Origin: Epiperipatus broadwayi
Taxonomy: Eukaryota; Onychophora; Udeonychophora; Euonychophora; Peripatidae
Assembly (NCBI GenBank): GCA_028023455.1
Contig: JAQFVV010000030.1
Span: forward strand, 1,382,501-1,446,500
Length of the DNA stretch: 64,000 nt
Reading direction: 5' to 3'
Position 1 is the stretch's first letter. Every line of letters begins with the position of its first letter. Of this stretch, positions 11,991 to 23,249 are shown piece after piece. Below the pieces are notes generated by a model that was not told the origin of the DNA, searched no databases, and saw only the letters and a program-made list of their open reading frames with translations. The position numbers and the translations under genes are program-made.

Positions 11991-12721
11991 TGTTTGGACC
12001 TGTCTATTGGACAAAATACTATTAATTGATTGATTGATTATATATGGTTTGCTATTACCCGTAAATTTCAGTATCTATGCAAAAGCTTAAAATCAAATAT
12101 CATGGGTACAGAAATATTGTATAGAATTAATAAAAAAAAAAAGGGGTCATTGCCCATAACCTTTAATGTAGAGGTGACATTAAATATATTTGATTGTCTA
12201 GTAAATATCTATTGTGGTGTATAAAAAGTTAAAGAAAAAATAACATTCAACACTTTCATTCTTTTAAATCAAAAATATGTAATTTTCAAGGACTGAGTAG
12301 CTGTAACCGTTCTAAAATTTTGTGTATATATATATATACACAGTGAACTCTAGATCTATTGATTAAGCATATATCACTTTTCCGTATCCATCATTTGCTT
12401 TCTTTAGTTCCAAATTCAGAGATGTAAAGAGAAAAATCTCTCACTTTTAAAAGTCGTTTGTAAGATGTACGATGGCAAATCAGTTTCAATGCAATATTTT
12501 GATGACCAGATAGCTTTTTTTTTTCAATTTCAAACATCATTTTTATTATTTTATTTAAAGTATAATAATCATAATTTCTCTTTTTTTTTTTGCATTCTTA
12601 TAATTCAGAAATAAGTTTTTCTTTTTCTAACATCTTAAAAATAATCAAATTGTTCCACCAACCTGTTTTATTATTTGTTCTTTAAACTTGTTCAATATAT
12701 AAATCATCGCAGATCACCTGT
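11991..12721. other. AT-rich spacer with a TA microsatellite
   Basis: Contains a short TATATA tract near 12325-12343. Nothing else recognised. Confidence 0.5.
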
Positions 12722-12905
12722 TCTCATCATCATCAATCATTATCAATCCACTGCAGGATGAAGGTCTCTCCAAGTTCAATCCATCTCCTCTGATCTTTAG
12801 CTTCTCTTCCCCACATCACCCCTGCACACTTTCTTATTTCATCCATCCATCTCACATGTGGTCTCTTTCTGGGTCTTTTACAATCTCTTGGAATCCTGTT
12901 CTTTC
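12722..12905 (-). mobile_element. 5-prime-truncated LINE tail (IPRDCKRP family)
   Basis: The minus strand encodes the extreme C-terminus of an APE-type non-LTR ORF2 (IPRDCKRPRKRPHVRWMDE, then AGVMW, then ETFILQWI). It runs into ATGATGATGATGAGAA at the element end. Only about 180 bp remains, which is typical 5-prime truncation. Confidence 0.8.
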
Positions 12906-14218
12906 TCCTTTTAAAGCATGATTTTTCATTTCAATTTGCAGAAAAAATATTACAAATATAAAATCATTTTATAGTTTGATTCTGAATTAAATTATCTTTC
13001 ACAATACATCTTTTTTCAATAGGATGAGCATTTATGAGGTTATAGAAATTTAAAATTACTTGTTTACTTCAAGATTAAATTTTTTCCAACTTTTACAAAT
13101 AAAAAAAGGTATAATTTTTAAAAAGAATTCAAAATGCTTAAGGTTCTAAATATATTTAAATTTTTTTATTAAAAGAGAAATATGAAATATTTATAATTCA
13201 ATTTTTAAAATAACCTATTTTTAATAAGATTATTTAGATCACACACTTGAATAATCTTGCCTGTTTCTCTTTTATGAAAGTCACCAATGAAAAAAATCTT
13301 CAATTCAAATTTATGGGAAAACTATTCAATCTATGTAATTGTAATACATCAGTGGAAAGTATACAGAATTGCTTTTTTTTCTTCGACATGTTTATGATAA
13401 TATGACAAAAGATGGTCGAGATATCGAATTTTGAAAAAGTTACTTATTCATATTGATAGCTTATGAAATGTAATTTATTCTTATGCCGTTCATTTCTTCA
13501 TCAAATGAGTATTTTTTTATCTGTGAAAATAGTTATATTTAATTTTAATCCGAAAAGGAATTTAAAATGCAAATAATTTTTTTCTTCAATTTTCGAATTA
13601 ATATTAAATTTTTATTAATTTCCAAAATATGTTTAAATGGAGATAAAAGCCGGGTTTGAGAAATATTTAAATATACTTATTAATAGTTGTTTATTTCAAT
13701 CTTGTTTGATTGATTATTTATTTACATATGGTTACTTTTTATTATTTCCATGCAAAACAGGTAATTAAAATTTCAAAAGCATAAACTTCTGAAATAAGAG
13801 AAATCATTTATGTTGGTTTTTTTTTATAAAGATTTCAAACACTTACTATTTGTAGCTCTCAGTTATATTCTATAGTCAGTTATATTCTTTCAGTGAAAGT
13901 AATCAATCAATACTGCATCTCTTTAAAATGTAATGGAGTTTATCCCTCTCAAAAAAATTTATGCTTGAATTTACTATAAAACACTTTTTAAAAAACATGT
14001 AATTTCATTAACTTCGCATGCTTAATTCATTGAAAGTGTGCCCATATAAAAAGCTGATAACAATATAAGATGGTACAGTCAAAAGTCCAGCTAAGCAAAT
14101 TAATCAAGGATCATCTTTCTAGCATTTCATAATCAATATTACTTAATACAAAGTACTTGCTTTCTAAAATTTAAAGATCATTGTTGTCTAACATTTGCAT
14201 TGAAAATAGTGCCATCAG
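12906..14218. other. AT-rich intergenic stretch
   Basis: No gene, repeat or RNA recognised. Confidence 0.5.
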
Positions 14219-14290
14219 CTTTACAAGCAGTTGTCCCGGGTTAGCGGGTTCGCTTCCCGGCTGATGCTATGACACACGAGAAAAAAAAAG
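14219..14290 (+). repeat. tRNA-derived SINE, 5-prime truncated (plus strand)
   Basis: Shares TTTACAAGCAGTTGTCCCGG, GGTTCGCTTCC (B box), CCGGCTGATGC and TATGACACACGAGAAAA with the copies at 63.17 and 50.1 kb. The tRNA head with the A box is missing, so this copy should not be transcribed by Pol III on its own. No clear target duplication. Confidence 0.75.
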
Positions 14291-14727
14291 TAATCAACTC
14301 TATAACTCTACTTTAGAATCATTTTATAGTAAACATAAGTAATCAATAGTCTTCAGATGATATCCCTAACCAAATTTTAAGGCTAGTTTCTGGCTTTTAA
14401 CTCAAGAAAAGTGAATATTAATGTAAATTTGGTGGGTCATATGATGTTTGTTTGGCACATTGCCTAATCAAATTTAAATTGAGAAAATCAAGTGATGTTT
14501 AATACTGATTTAATTATAGTTTAACCCCTCCTTTTCCTGCCAAATGATAACAATAATAAAATGACAATCAGTCATAAATACTGATAAATTTAGATGTAAG
14601 AACTCAAAAAATATTACTGTAGTATAAATTTTCTAATAAATTAATGTTTACAGAAGACTTTCTCTTTAATTCTTTTGCAATTAAATGGCTATTATAATAA
14701 GTACATCTTTATTTATATATATTGATG

Positions 14728-14905
14728 ATTCCAAGAGATTGTAAAAGACCCAGAAAGAGACCACATGTGAGATGGATGGATGAAATAAGAAAGTGTGCAG
14801 GGGTGATGTGGAGAAGAGAAGCTAAAGATCGGAGATGGAATGAACTTGGAGAGACTTTCATCCTGCAGTGGAATGATAATGTTGATGATGATGATGATGA
14901 TTTTA
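14728..14905 (+). mobile_element. 5-prime-truncated LINE tail (IPRDCKRP family)
   Basis: The plus strand encodes IPRDCKRPRKRPHVRWMDE, then RKCAGVMWRREAKDRRW and ETFILQW. It then passes into the GATGATGATGATGAT tail. Nearly uninterrupted over the retained part, so a younger truncation than the 61-kb copy. Confidence 0.85.
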
Positions 14906-15762
14906 TCCTCCAACAGTTAGGTTATAAATATATCTGTATAAGCATTTTTTTATCTGTTATAAATTACTGTCAAAAAAATTGATTTAATTTTTTTGATGAA
15001 ATATCCCAAGTAAATATATATTCTATATGCACGTGAATAGATATTATATGTTTCAGACTTCAAACTATAGGTACTGCGATCAGACAATTAAATATCGATA
15101 ACAATTACTTTCCACTTACTTTAAAGGACAATTATTTCATTGCAACTGTATCAAATACAAAACGGTCGAATACATGAATTTTTACTTGGTATTGGATCGA
15201 TTCACATTCTTCAGTTATTTCTCAAATAAATCCACAATATAACCAATTAACCTTAATATATAAATAAAAATTTGTTATTACAAAATACAATATTTATAAC
15301 TTTGAATTACTAATATACTGGAATTGATAATCATATAGTAATAATTTGAAATGAATCTGAACTACCTGCAAATAAAATGTTTTTGGTATTCGCAGAATTA
15401 GGCGGAAGGGAATATGATCAATGCCACTTAAAAAAAAAACGGATATTTTTTTTGTAGTTGGAGTGCTAATATTTCTAATATTCAAGTGAAAAATTTTAAA
15501 CTATCTTAATATGAATGTAAATTATAAATTCAGTGAAATGTTTTGTTATTTTTCAAGACAGATTTCAAAGTAAATTATATCCAAAAAAGTTCAAGTTTTT
15601 CTGTGTAATTGAAATAGAAGAGCAGAAATAGTTTTATGTACAAAATGTATATTCAATTACAAAAATTATAATTACTATGTTGATAGATGAAATGAAAAAA
15701 CAACTGATAAATATAAAAAAGAGAAATGCTAGTTTAAAGATTAACACAAGCAAACAGAAAGG
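14906..15762. other. AT-rich intergenic stretch
   Basis: Nothing supportable. Confidence 0.5.
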
Positions 15763-15896
15763 AGAAAATAGTCTGTTATTAAAACAGGCAAAACTCTCCA
15801 TATAGTAGTGCCATTCAGTGCAAGCCAGAGTAATCAATGGATGCCAGAAAGCTTGTACATAAAATCCCTATCTAGTGCCTACTCATCCAATATCCC

Positions 15897-15955
15897 GACA
15901 AGTTTCTAGCATGTGGCTTTCATCAGTGAGGAGCCTTGGATCTGAGAGCACTGCA
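15897..15955 (-). ncRNA. Hammerhead ribozyme, family A left arm, damaged
   Basis: The minus strand reads outer stem I ATCCAA, inner TCCTCA, core CTGATGA, stem II AGC-loop-GCT, then GAAAC, TT, GTC, then GGGATA and outer TTGGAT. The first base of the 3-prime stem I strand (U in other copies) is missing, which weakens stem I next to the cleavage site. Probably slow or inactive. Confidence 0.6.
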
Positions 15956-16397
15956 CCTAGATCGTAGGATCTAATGCAACCCCCCAGCAGCCACCTTTTA
16001 TCTCTACTTAACTACAAAACTATGAGTTTGAAATTGAAAATTATATGAAATTGATTACTCAGGCTTGCACTGAGTGGCATTACTATATAGAAAGTTTTGC
16101 CAGTTTTAGTAGCTTGAGCAAGCATAAGAAATGGTGATCATGTGATGTTTCGTGGTTTAATATCAATCCTGCCTAATAGGATAGTGGTGTCTATGGTTAT
16201 TAAAGAACCAAAGACACCAAAATGTATGCGTACTGAATGGAGTTCAGACCTATATGACTATATAAGCTACTGAGCTTGGATTGAAAATATTACTGTGTTT
16301 TCAAATTTTAAACTCATAGTTTTGTAGTTAAGTAGAGATAAAAGGTAGCTGCTGGAGAGTTGCATTAGATCCTAAGATCTAGGTGCAGTGCTCTCAG

Positions 16398-16455
16398 ATT
16401 CAAGGTCCTCACTGATGAAAGCCACAAGCCAGAAACTAGTCTGGGGATATTGGAT
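16398..16455 (+). ncRNA. Hammerhead ribozyme (type I), family A right arm
   Basis: Core CTGATGA at 16412-16418. GAAAC at 16432-16436 with a two-base loop and GTC ending at 16441, so cleavage is predicted between 16441 and 16442. Inner stem I TCCTCA (16406-16411) pairs with TGGGGA (16442-16447). After a small internal loop, the outer ATTCAA (16398-16403) pairs with TTGGAT (16450-16455). Stem III is the minimal two-pair AC/GT type seen in Penelope and retrozyme ribozymes. The weak point is stem II (16419-16431), which keeps only two or three pairs and has an A-A closing position. Core identity is convincing; activity is uncertain. Confidence 0.75.
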
Positions 16456-16605
16456 GAGTAGATACTAAATAGGGATTTTATGCACAAACCTTCTTGCATC
16501 CATTGATTACTCTATATTGTACTGAGTGGCACAACATAAGGAGAGTTTTGATTGTTTTAATAAGTTATGAGCAAGCATAAGAAATGGTTAGAAAAAATAG
16601 TCTGT

Positions 16606-17196
16606 ATGGATTGAGAATCTAAAAGTTGAATTTATAAAGCATTACTTTAGGAATACAAATCAATCACAATAAAAATATATGTAATTATATGTTTTTTTTA
16701 CTTTAGATAATTTTTGTCGTACAAATCATCAAATTTTTACTTTATTTGCATGCATATATTTTACTTATATAAAAATGCTATATATAAAGTTTTTGTGGCA
16801 AAACCCCATTCACCGTATTTTTTAAAAAAAATTGTAACAAATCTTTTTTGAAGTGGATTATTTTTACGTAATACCTTGGCAGGTGAGTAAAATTTATTTT
16901 TAAGCCTGTTGAACAATAGAAAAGTAAATATTTTTATTTTCAACTAAAATGTAATGTACATATCAATGTATGCAATAAATGGGAAAGACAATTTTAACTT
17001 AGCTAAATACAGTTTTTGGATTTTTATTTACAAAGAAAAAACTCTTAATATAAAACATCAATTAGGAGGTGCAACTATTAAACCACTAAGACAATGTGAA
17101 TGTTAGTTTAAAAAAAAAATACAATGCTTGTCTTCACAAATAACCCAAAAAATTCAGTTAGTAATTAAAAACCCTAAACGCTATCAATTATTAATT
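16606..17196. other. AT-rich spacer
   Basis: Nothing recognised. It would include the 3-prime flank of the candidate small gene at 17197-17612. Confidence 0.4.
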
Positions 17197-17612
17197 TTAA
17201 AAATGTAGATAACGATAGGACCAACGAATCGTTTCGATGTGTGATTTGAAACTATCAGGAAGATGTACTTCCTTGTACATTCGCAACCTAAAATATATAT
17301 CATGGTTTGGTCTTATTTTTCTCTTTTCTTTAACTCCTAGATAAACAACGATACTAGTCAACAATTTAAAAAAGAATTGTTAGATAAGGTATACTGATGG
17401 TTTTCAAAGATTTCATAACAATGTTTGATGCGATCCCAAATAGCATAACATATTAACTATGTGCACTGATTAATACAATATTTATTATTACCATGTAACT
17501 TACCTAATCAATATTTATTTTTCAAAATTTTTACTTTATGCAATTTTTTTAATGCACTGACGATACTTAGGATAAATTAACAAAATCATTCAAACCTAAG
17601 AGCGATCGCCAT
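17197..17612 (-). CDS. Candidate two-exon microprotein gene, 35 codons
   Basis: Exon 1 is ATGGCGATCGCTCTTAG (17612-17596). It is followed by a GT donor (GTTTGA) and an intron of about 308 bp that ends TATATTTTAG. Exon 2 (17287-17197) starts with G, which restores the frame, and runs to a TAA. The predicted peptide starts MAIALRLRMYKE and ends WSYRYLHF. It is basic and aromatic-rich, with no signal peptide or membrane helix visible. Both exons are richer in CpG and have more balanced codons than anything around them. Exon 2 alone also reads like a conserved last exon of a longer protein. I do not recognise a family. The donor is weak (GTTTGA). Alternatives: the last exon of a longer gene whose upstream exons I missed, or chance. 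Confidence 0.45.
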
Positions 17613-17882
17613 TTTTTTTTTTAATCGCGGTAATGCTGCCGCGTTATTCCCATCGGATGTACATTTTGCTGCCATCTATGAAATAATTACTGTAACTAAA
17701 TTAGTTCGTATTTAGATCTTATTTGAGCTAATTTATTGTATGCAAGACGTTAGAAAAGTTTCATTTAAAGATACTCCATAAAAACTACAAATACAATGAC
17801 AACATTATAGAAACTAATTAACATGTTTTTCAACTTGCTGGAAGTAATATTAATCCATTGTAGTAAAATCGCACTTATTTGG
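17613..17882. promoter_or_regulatory. Possible bidirectional promoter
   Basis: Between two divergent candidate starts. It contains ATCGCGGTAATGCTGCCGCG and further CpGs, which are rare elsewhere in this AT-rich window. No TATA box or other defined element could be assigned. Confidence 0.3.
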
Positions 17883-17984
17883 ATGGGACGTAGAAAACGA
17901 GTGAACGTAAAACTTGCCAAAAGAGTGATTTTCATGGGAATGACGGACCCCGTTTGTGTTATAAAAAACATTCGTGCGAGGTGA
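17883..17984 (+). CDS. Candidate first exon or 33-codon ORF, divergent to the microprotein gene
   Basis: The plus-strand ORF begins MGRRKRVNVKLAK, is strongly basic at the N-terminus, and ends in a stop at 17982-17984. The sequence GCGAG followed by GTGAAA at 17980/17981 could instead be a splice donor, making this the first coding exon of a longer gene. CpG density over the 100 bp is very high for this window. No family recognised. The minus strand over the same bases is also open (a start at 17971 with a hydrophobic N-terminus), so the coding strand is not certain. Confidence 0.3.
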   Translation: MGRRKRVNVKLAKRVIFMGMTDPVCVIKNIRAR

Positions 17985-18601
17985 AATGTTGATTTTTTTC
18001 TATTGGGAAGATATGACAGGGAATAGAATTTATTGGAAAGCTACCATTAAATATGTATTTTAGAAAAAGTTTTCTGCTGAAAAAATTAAGATAGCATTGC
18101 AAATATCAAAACAAACTGCAAAATAGCCCAGTATATTCTATATGAGAGTGTATTTGTTTTTGATAGATTGGTTTGTATAAGCATGGCGAAACCCAACTTA
18201 AGAGCAGGTTTTTTTTGCTTAGAGATGAAATACTCATTTATGAATGACTGATGTTTGATTGGAAGTAAAAATTCATTTATAATTTTAGATGAAAGTATTG
18301 TATAAGACTAATTTATAGTATTTTGTAATTAAAAATGAATTTTACATTTTAAAATGGCAACATCATATGCGATCAATTGTATGTTCGGCACTTTTACACC
18401 CAATCATGCATTGGGTTGTAAATTATTAGTTACGAATGGTAACCAAAGGTGATACACTTCTGAAAATAAATCCTTATTATTGGAAATGGCTTAAATTGTA
18501 ATTGATTATATTTATACATGTAAATTTAATTCTGAATTGTTTTGGTTATAATAATGATAAGTAGATAATAGTCTTACAGTATAAACAGCTTGTGTAACCA
18601 T

Positions 18602-18665
18602 AAAGAGTGGTGACCATGTGATGTTTTGATGGTTATAACCATGGACATAGCTCTGGAAGGACATG
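18602..18665 (+). repeat. Fragment of family A extension
   Basis: Contains GTGGTGACCATGTGATGTTTT and a downstream stretch similar to the family A end and loop. No arm is attached. Confidence 0.5.
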
Positions 18666-18676
18666 GGTGATCATGT

Positions 18677-18922
18677 TTAAGAAATATATTTTACTAAGTG
18701 CCACTGAATAGATTCGATTGAACGTAAGAGTTTTGTGATGGAGTCAAAGTCATTTTCTAGTAGTCTGGACATATACATTGACTGTAGTTGATTTGATATT
18801 ACATTAAATAATTGGGTAGTTACTGCTTCCTTGGCAGTTTCTACAAGCTGGTAGCTGGTATGTGGTATTCCAGCATTCAAATACAAATTATTATATTTTA
18901 TGGATATCCAATCATTTGTCAT
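18677..18922 (-). other. 81-codon open frame downstream of gypsy-like RT remnant
   Basis: Balanced amino-acid composition (NDWISIKYNNLYLNAGIPH near the start) with no recognised domain. It lies on the same strand as, and in the 3-prime direction from, the RT remnant at 19260-20010. It may be a piece of the same retrotransposon. I cannot name it. Confidence 0.25.
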
Positions 18923-19259
18923 CTGCTGTTTAATATATAAACATTCTAGGTTTTGGATAGGTGATTAAGTTGTCAAAATGATCTAACTCTTATTCATTCT
19001 TTCATTCAACAGTTATATGGTTAGTGCATCTAAATAACCAATATTTTTTTTCTTGCGCATATTTTAAAATATAATTAGATTGATTTCTGAAGTAGAATTA
19101 TCTAAGTAGAATTTGTCCAAGGATAAATAATCATTTACAGATAAATAGTTTGTTGATCTGGTTGTATTTTTTCGTAGCAGCTGTTAATAGCATTTGAAGG
19201 ATATAAAATAATCATAAAATTGTGATGATTGTTAATCATAGTCTTCCTAAATTTATATA

Positions 19260-20010
19260 AATTAGTATCTGAGTGGAAATTAAGATTCTTTAAAGAATCT
19301 TTACTGTCATAATTTGTTAATGTTCCATGTCCACGTTTGCTCTTTTATTTTTTGAAAGTTGAAATAATGGATCAGCGTAGAATATTTTTTTGCAGTATGA
19401 AATTTCTCATAGATGTTGCCTATTTCTAGAAGGGTTTGCACTTTCTTAATGTAACTCGGAGATGATATTTCAATGGTAGCTAACACTTTGGGGCCCTAGT
19501 ATTCAGGAAAATAATGTGTTTTAAGAACGTTAATTTTTTGGATTTTTTAAATTCAATTTTTTTGTAGCTGGATTCTTATTTCTTCTAGAATTTTGTGAGA
19601 ATGACTTTTTAAAAAAAATTATCAATTGATCTACACTTCAAAACTAATAAAGATATCAAGGCAAAGGATAATATATGAGAGTTTTTCAGCAAGATATACT
19701 TCTGTAATAAGATGTTAAAAAATAGTTTTTCTCAGTTAACCAAGAATATTCCCTTGTAAATTACTGTGCCGCTGTGTTTAGGAATTTCATAATGCTAATC
19801 ATAGGTTTTGTAAGAAAGTAATGGATGGATAATGCTTCTAATATTATTTTAATATTTAGGACTACTATACTTTTTTTTGCTTTACCTTTATAATTGTTAC
19901 ATAGAAAAACTTTCATTTATACGAGTAATAGCCACAACAACTGTTGCCCACTGCAATGACTTATGATTCTTTAATTAGACATTTAAATATTTGTTGAATC
20001 ATTTCTGGTG
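19260..20010 (-). pseudogene. Ty3/gypsy-like reverse transcriptase remnant
   Basis: Minus-strand frames, in order from high to low coordinates, resemble the RT-to-RNase H region. HAPEMIQQIFKCLIK lies near 19980 (the APE-F-Q region). A degraded LCLDIFISFEV lies near 19660 (where the YxDD box should be). KKSKKLTFLKHIIF comes next, then a clean 62-codon stretch (19304-19490) with KVLATIEISSPSYIKKVQTL followed by IYEKF and STLIHYF. The last is the AI-x-x-P-x-x-K-x-x-Q-x-L...N-Y-x-K-F...PL pattern diagnostic of gypsy-type RT connection regions. Multiple frameshifts; the catalytic box is lost. The 19950-20010 end is also similar to 25990-26045. Confidence 0.6.
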
Positions 20011-20699
20011 CGTGAAATAAGCATCAATGAGTTTTATTTATTCATAAATATTAGATTGATTCAATTTCAAGAAATGAGTTTATCCTTAAAAAAAATTAAC
20101 TAATTAGCTGTACAGAAGTTTTTATTTCAACCAGTGTGATTTCTAGTATTAAATCATAAATGATATTATTTCAAATTATTTATTAAAAAAATTATTCATT
20201 TTAAAAATATATATATAATATATTATTTTTACTACAAATGTAATATGCTATAATCTTTTATTTCAAAGTTTTTTATCTTTAAAAAATAATCTTATCATTA
20301 CATAACATAATACATATTTATATAGTCTATTTTTATTTAAAATAAATATTAACTATTTTATATTTTATTTTTCTTCCAAGATCATGATTGAATATATCTC
20401 ATTCATTAATCTAAAAGACCTGATTTGATCCCATGGTAGCTTTATTTCAGCCAGCCACCTGAAGAGAAGATAATATACTTGAAACATTCATTTATACTAA
20501 TTTTATTACAAACAGCTATATTTGAATATTAAATAAAGTATTTTTTCCAAGCTTTTACAATTAATATTAGATTATCAAATATTCCTTTAAATAATTATAA
20601 TTATATTCTTATTTTTTATATATTTTAATATTCTTTATATTTAATATCTATATAAGTGAATATCTAATATTTCTACTCTTTGCTATAAATATATATAAT
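20011..20699. other. AT-rich spacer
   Basis: No gene or repeat recognised. Confidence 0.45.
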
Positions 20700-22440
20700 A
20701 AAAATGGGACAATTAGCAAAATTTTAAGAAAGACAAATGCAATAATATCTCCTCTTAATGCACAAAGTAATTGTTAGTTTAATGGCATTCATTCACATTG
20801 AATCATTAAAATTAAATTTAAAATCTATTGATCATCATCAAAACTGTAGGTCACTGACTCAGCTATTGAGAAAAAGTTATTTAATGATTTCAGCTTATTT
20901 GTTTAACAGATAATGCAGAAATTATCTAAAAGATGTCATCTTTTAACATCCAGAAAAGTAGTGTCACTTTTACCTATAATTTCTTACTTTTTATAATCAT
21001 AATCTCTTATTGTAGTTCAATACTAGAGCTTAGATTCAAACAATTATTAAACATATATATTAAATCATAAGTGCATGTAAGTAGTTAGTTATCATAGGTA
21101 AATCACATCTCCACATCCAGGGCTTAAACTATTAGAATATCCACAATTTCTTGTCATGGTGAATCTCATATTCCCATTTATTAAGTGAATTGCTATGACA
21201 ACAAATTTTGATATTTATTTTTTATTTTAAGATTTTGGTTTTTATATAATATATAACTGAGATGAAATACAAAATGATATAAGATGACCAAGTTCTAAAG
21301 TAATATTAAAATTTAATAATAATATATGAAAAATAATAATATAAAAATTCATAAAGAACATATCTATAAAAAACAAATAAATATTAGATTGATAATCAGT
21401 GTATATACATTATTCAACCTTCAAATGAATCATTATAATTAGAATTAATTTTGATTTGAGATACACCAAAGCTATTACATCTTATACAGTCCAATAAAAG
21501 ATATAATAATTTAAATACTTCAAACAGTATTTTATAATATAACTAGTAATTTAGATTTATAAAAGCTATACATCACAAAATCAAATAATTTGTATTATAA
21601 AAAAATAATAATTATAAGATCTTATATATACAATTACTGTAATTCAATATTAGCGCTATAAACGATTTGAAAAGAAAGATAAAAGAGGTCTGCTTCATCA
21701 CAATAGACAGCAATGTCATTAACAAAAAGGAAACGTGTTATTCTATATCCAGGAAATGGAATATTGAACTTTATAACATTAGACAATAGTTACTTGACAA
21801 AGAGCTATGTTATGAGATGATTTGAACATTACATGACTAATAAAGATATTAAATAGTTTTTTTATTTTATAGTGCTAGTATTGATTACAGATTATTAACC
21901 AAAACAAAGTTTAAAATTAAGTTTGTATTATATACAATTACTATAAATATATTTTTAGGTAGAGTGAAAAAATAAGTCTTCATTATCAGAACAATTTGTT
22001 CAATAAAATATTTTCCAAAATTCAAATTCTGTTGCAGGCCTTAAATGCTCTATTTTGTCCTTTACTTGTTTACAACTAAAGGCTAATCTTTAAGTTGTTT
22101 TTAATAGTTAATTTCACTATAAATCCATTATATGGTAATCACACAGCTTTCCACAGTAATATATATCTCCCATTGTCAGGATTCAACTAATACAGCATAG
22201 TAGTCAATTTTTGATTAGCAACTCTGGCTGCAAAATAATCAAATTTCGGACAGAGATTCGCAATCCCAATGGGTTCAGTATTTCCTCCTAATGATTTGTA
22301 GATATTTTTAATCATAGTTGTTGAAGAAGCTTAATGAAAATTGTGGCCTTTCAACACTGAGCTGGTATTTTACATTATTGGATGAACTGATGGATGTTTC
22401 ACAATTTTTTCTTGCTACTTGATTTTAATATTGCTGCACA
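20700..22440 (+). repeat. Diverged duplicated segment, copy 1
   Basis: Similar, in the same orientation, to 27850-29480. Shared landmarks are TGAGAAAAAG, TATTTAATGA, TTTTATAATCATAA, TTAATATTAAAATTTGATAA-like blocks, GTTGCAGGCCTTAAAT, CCATATGGTAAT-like and TTGTAGATAT...AATGAAAATT. At 20850-20890 it preserves the empty target site of the family A insertion found in copy 2. Possibly a pair of LTRs or two copies of one unidentified element. Confidence 0.6.
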
Positions 22441-22773
22441 GGCTGTTATATTTAAATAATGACATGCATAATTAAGCTAGCTTTTCAGTATTTTTATAAG
22501 ATTCTTCCACTTACAACATAACCTGCTTACATGCGCCGTTTGTTTTCCAAACTTCTAAAGAGTTTTCTTTCTTAATGGCTAAATGTCAATAACTATTTTT
22601 CCAATTCAGATTTTAATCCAATCAAGTTGTTTACTAATCAATTTTCTATTTTATAGATCTTAGTTATCCTTATTTTCAAATTTACAAAAATTAATTTTAC
22701 ATGATGCTCAACTATTCACAATATCTCATAATGCTGATACTCTTGATCACACACATGTTGTAAAGATAAATAA

Positions 22774-22835
22774 TCATCTATAAACATATATCATGCTAAA
22801 CTAGCACTCGTCAGTTGATCCAGATTATCATCTCC
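22774..22835 (-). ncRNA. Hammerhead ribozyme, family B, decayed
   Basis: The minus strand keeps CTGACGA and most of stem II, but the essential GAAA is GATA and the stem I partner is changed. Predicted inactive. Confidence 0.6.
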
Positions 22836-23188
22836 TCACATATATATAATCAAACCTGAGCTTTTAATATTAAGATAGCCAATCTTTATACTTTAATGAA
22901 CAGGCTTCAAACACTCCACCCCACAACTCTTCAGCCATCCATTTCATTGAAAATCTGATGATGGAATGCTCAAATCCCACATTGGTGTCAATCTTCTCAT
23001 CCTATCCATGTTGACCATAAGTCACTGAGAAGGTTGGCACCAATGTGGGCTTTGACTGTTCCATTATCAGATTTTCAATGAAATGGATGGCTGAAGAGTT
23101 GTGGAGTGGATTGAAACTTGTCCATTAAAATATGAACATTGGCTATTTTAATATAAGCTGAGCATTGATTGTATATATGTGTGGAGAA

Positions 23189-23249
23189 GATAATCTGGAC
23201 CAACTGATGAGTGCTGGTTTAGCATGAAATATGTATATTGGTGATTATT
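23189..23249 (+). ncRNA. Hammerhead ribozyme (type I), family B, intact-looking
   Basis: Core CTGATGA at 23204-23210. Stem II is GTGCTG (23211-23216), loop GTT, TAGCAT (23220-23225). GAAA is at 23226-23229. The minimal stem III is AT/AT (229-230 with 235-236) around ATGT, with A at 23237 as the cleavage nucleotide, so scission is predicted between 23237 and 23238. Inner stem I ACCAA (23199-23203) pairs exactly with TTGGT (23238-23242). Beyond a three-base bulge, ATAATC pairs with GATTAT. Every universally required core position of the hammerhead is present. Sister copies preserve stem II with G-C and wobble changes. Confidence 0.85.

Larger units (their letters stand above)
15763..16605 (+). 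repeat. Family A palindromic hammerhead element, best complete copy
   Basis: About 810 bp. The left arm 15777-16040 and right arm about 16300-16590 are reverse complements. The loop of about 260 bp is not palindromic and is itself shared with the element at 286-1087. The outer arm begins TATTAAAACAGGCAAAACTC. The right end adds the start of the one-sided extension (GCAAGCATAAGAAATGGT). An imperfect 14-16 bp direct repeat AGAAAATAGTCTGT (15763-15776) and AGAAAAAATAGTCTGT (16590-16605) brackets it. Each arm carries a hammerhead ribozyme core, on opposite strands. No open reading frame, so it is non-autonomous. The direct duplications point to insertion by retrotransposition rather than passive folding. 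Confidence 0.8.
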
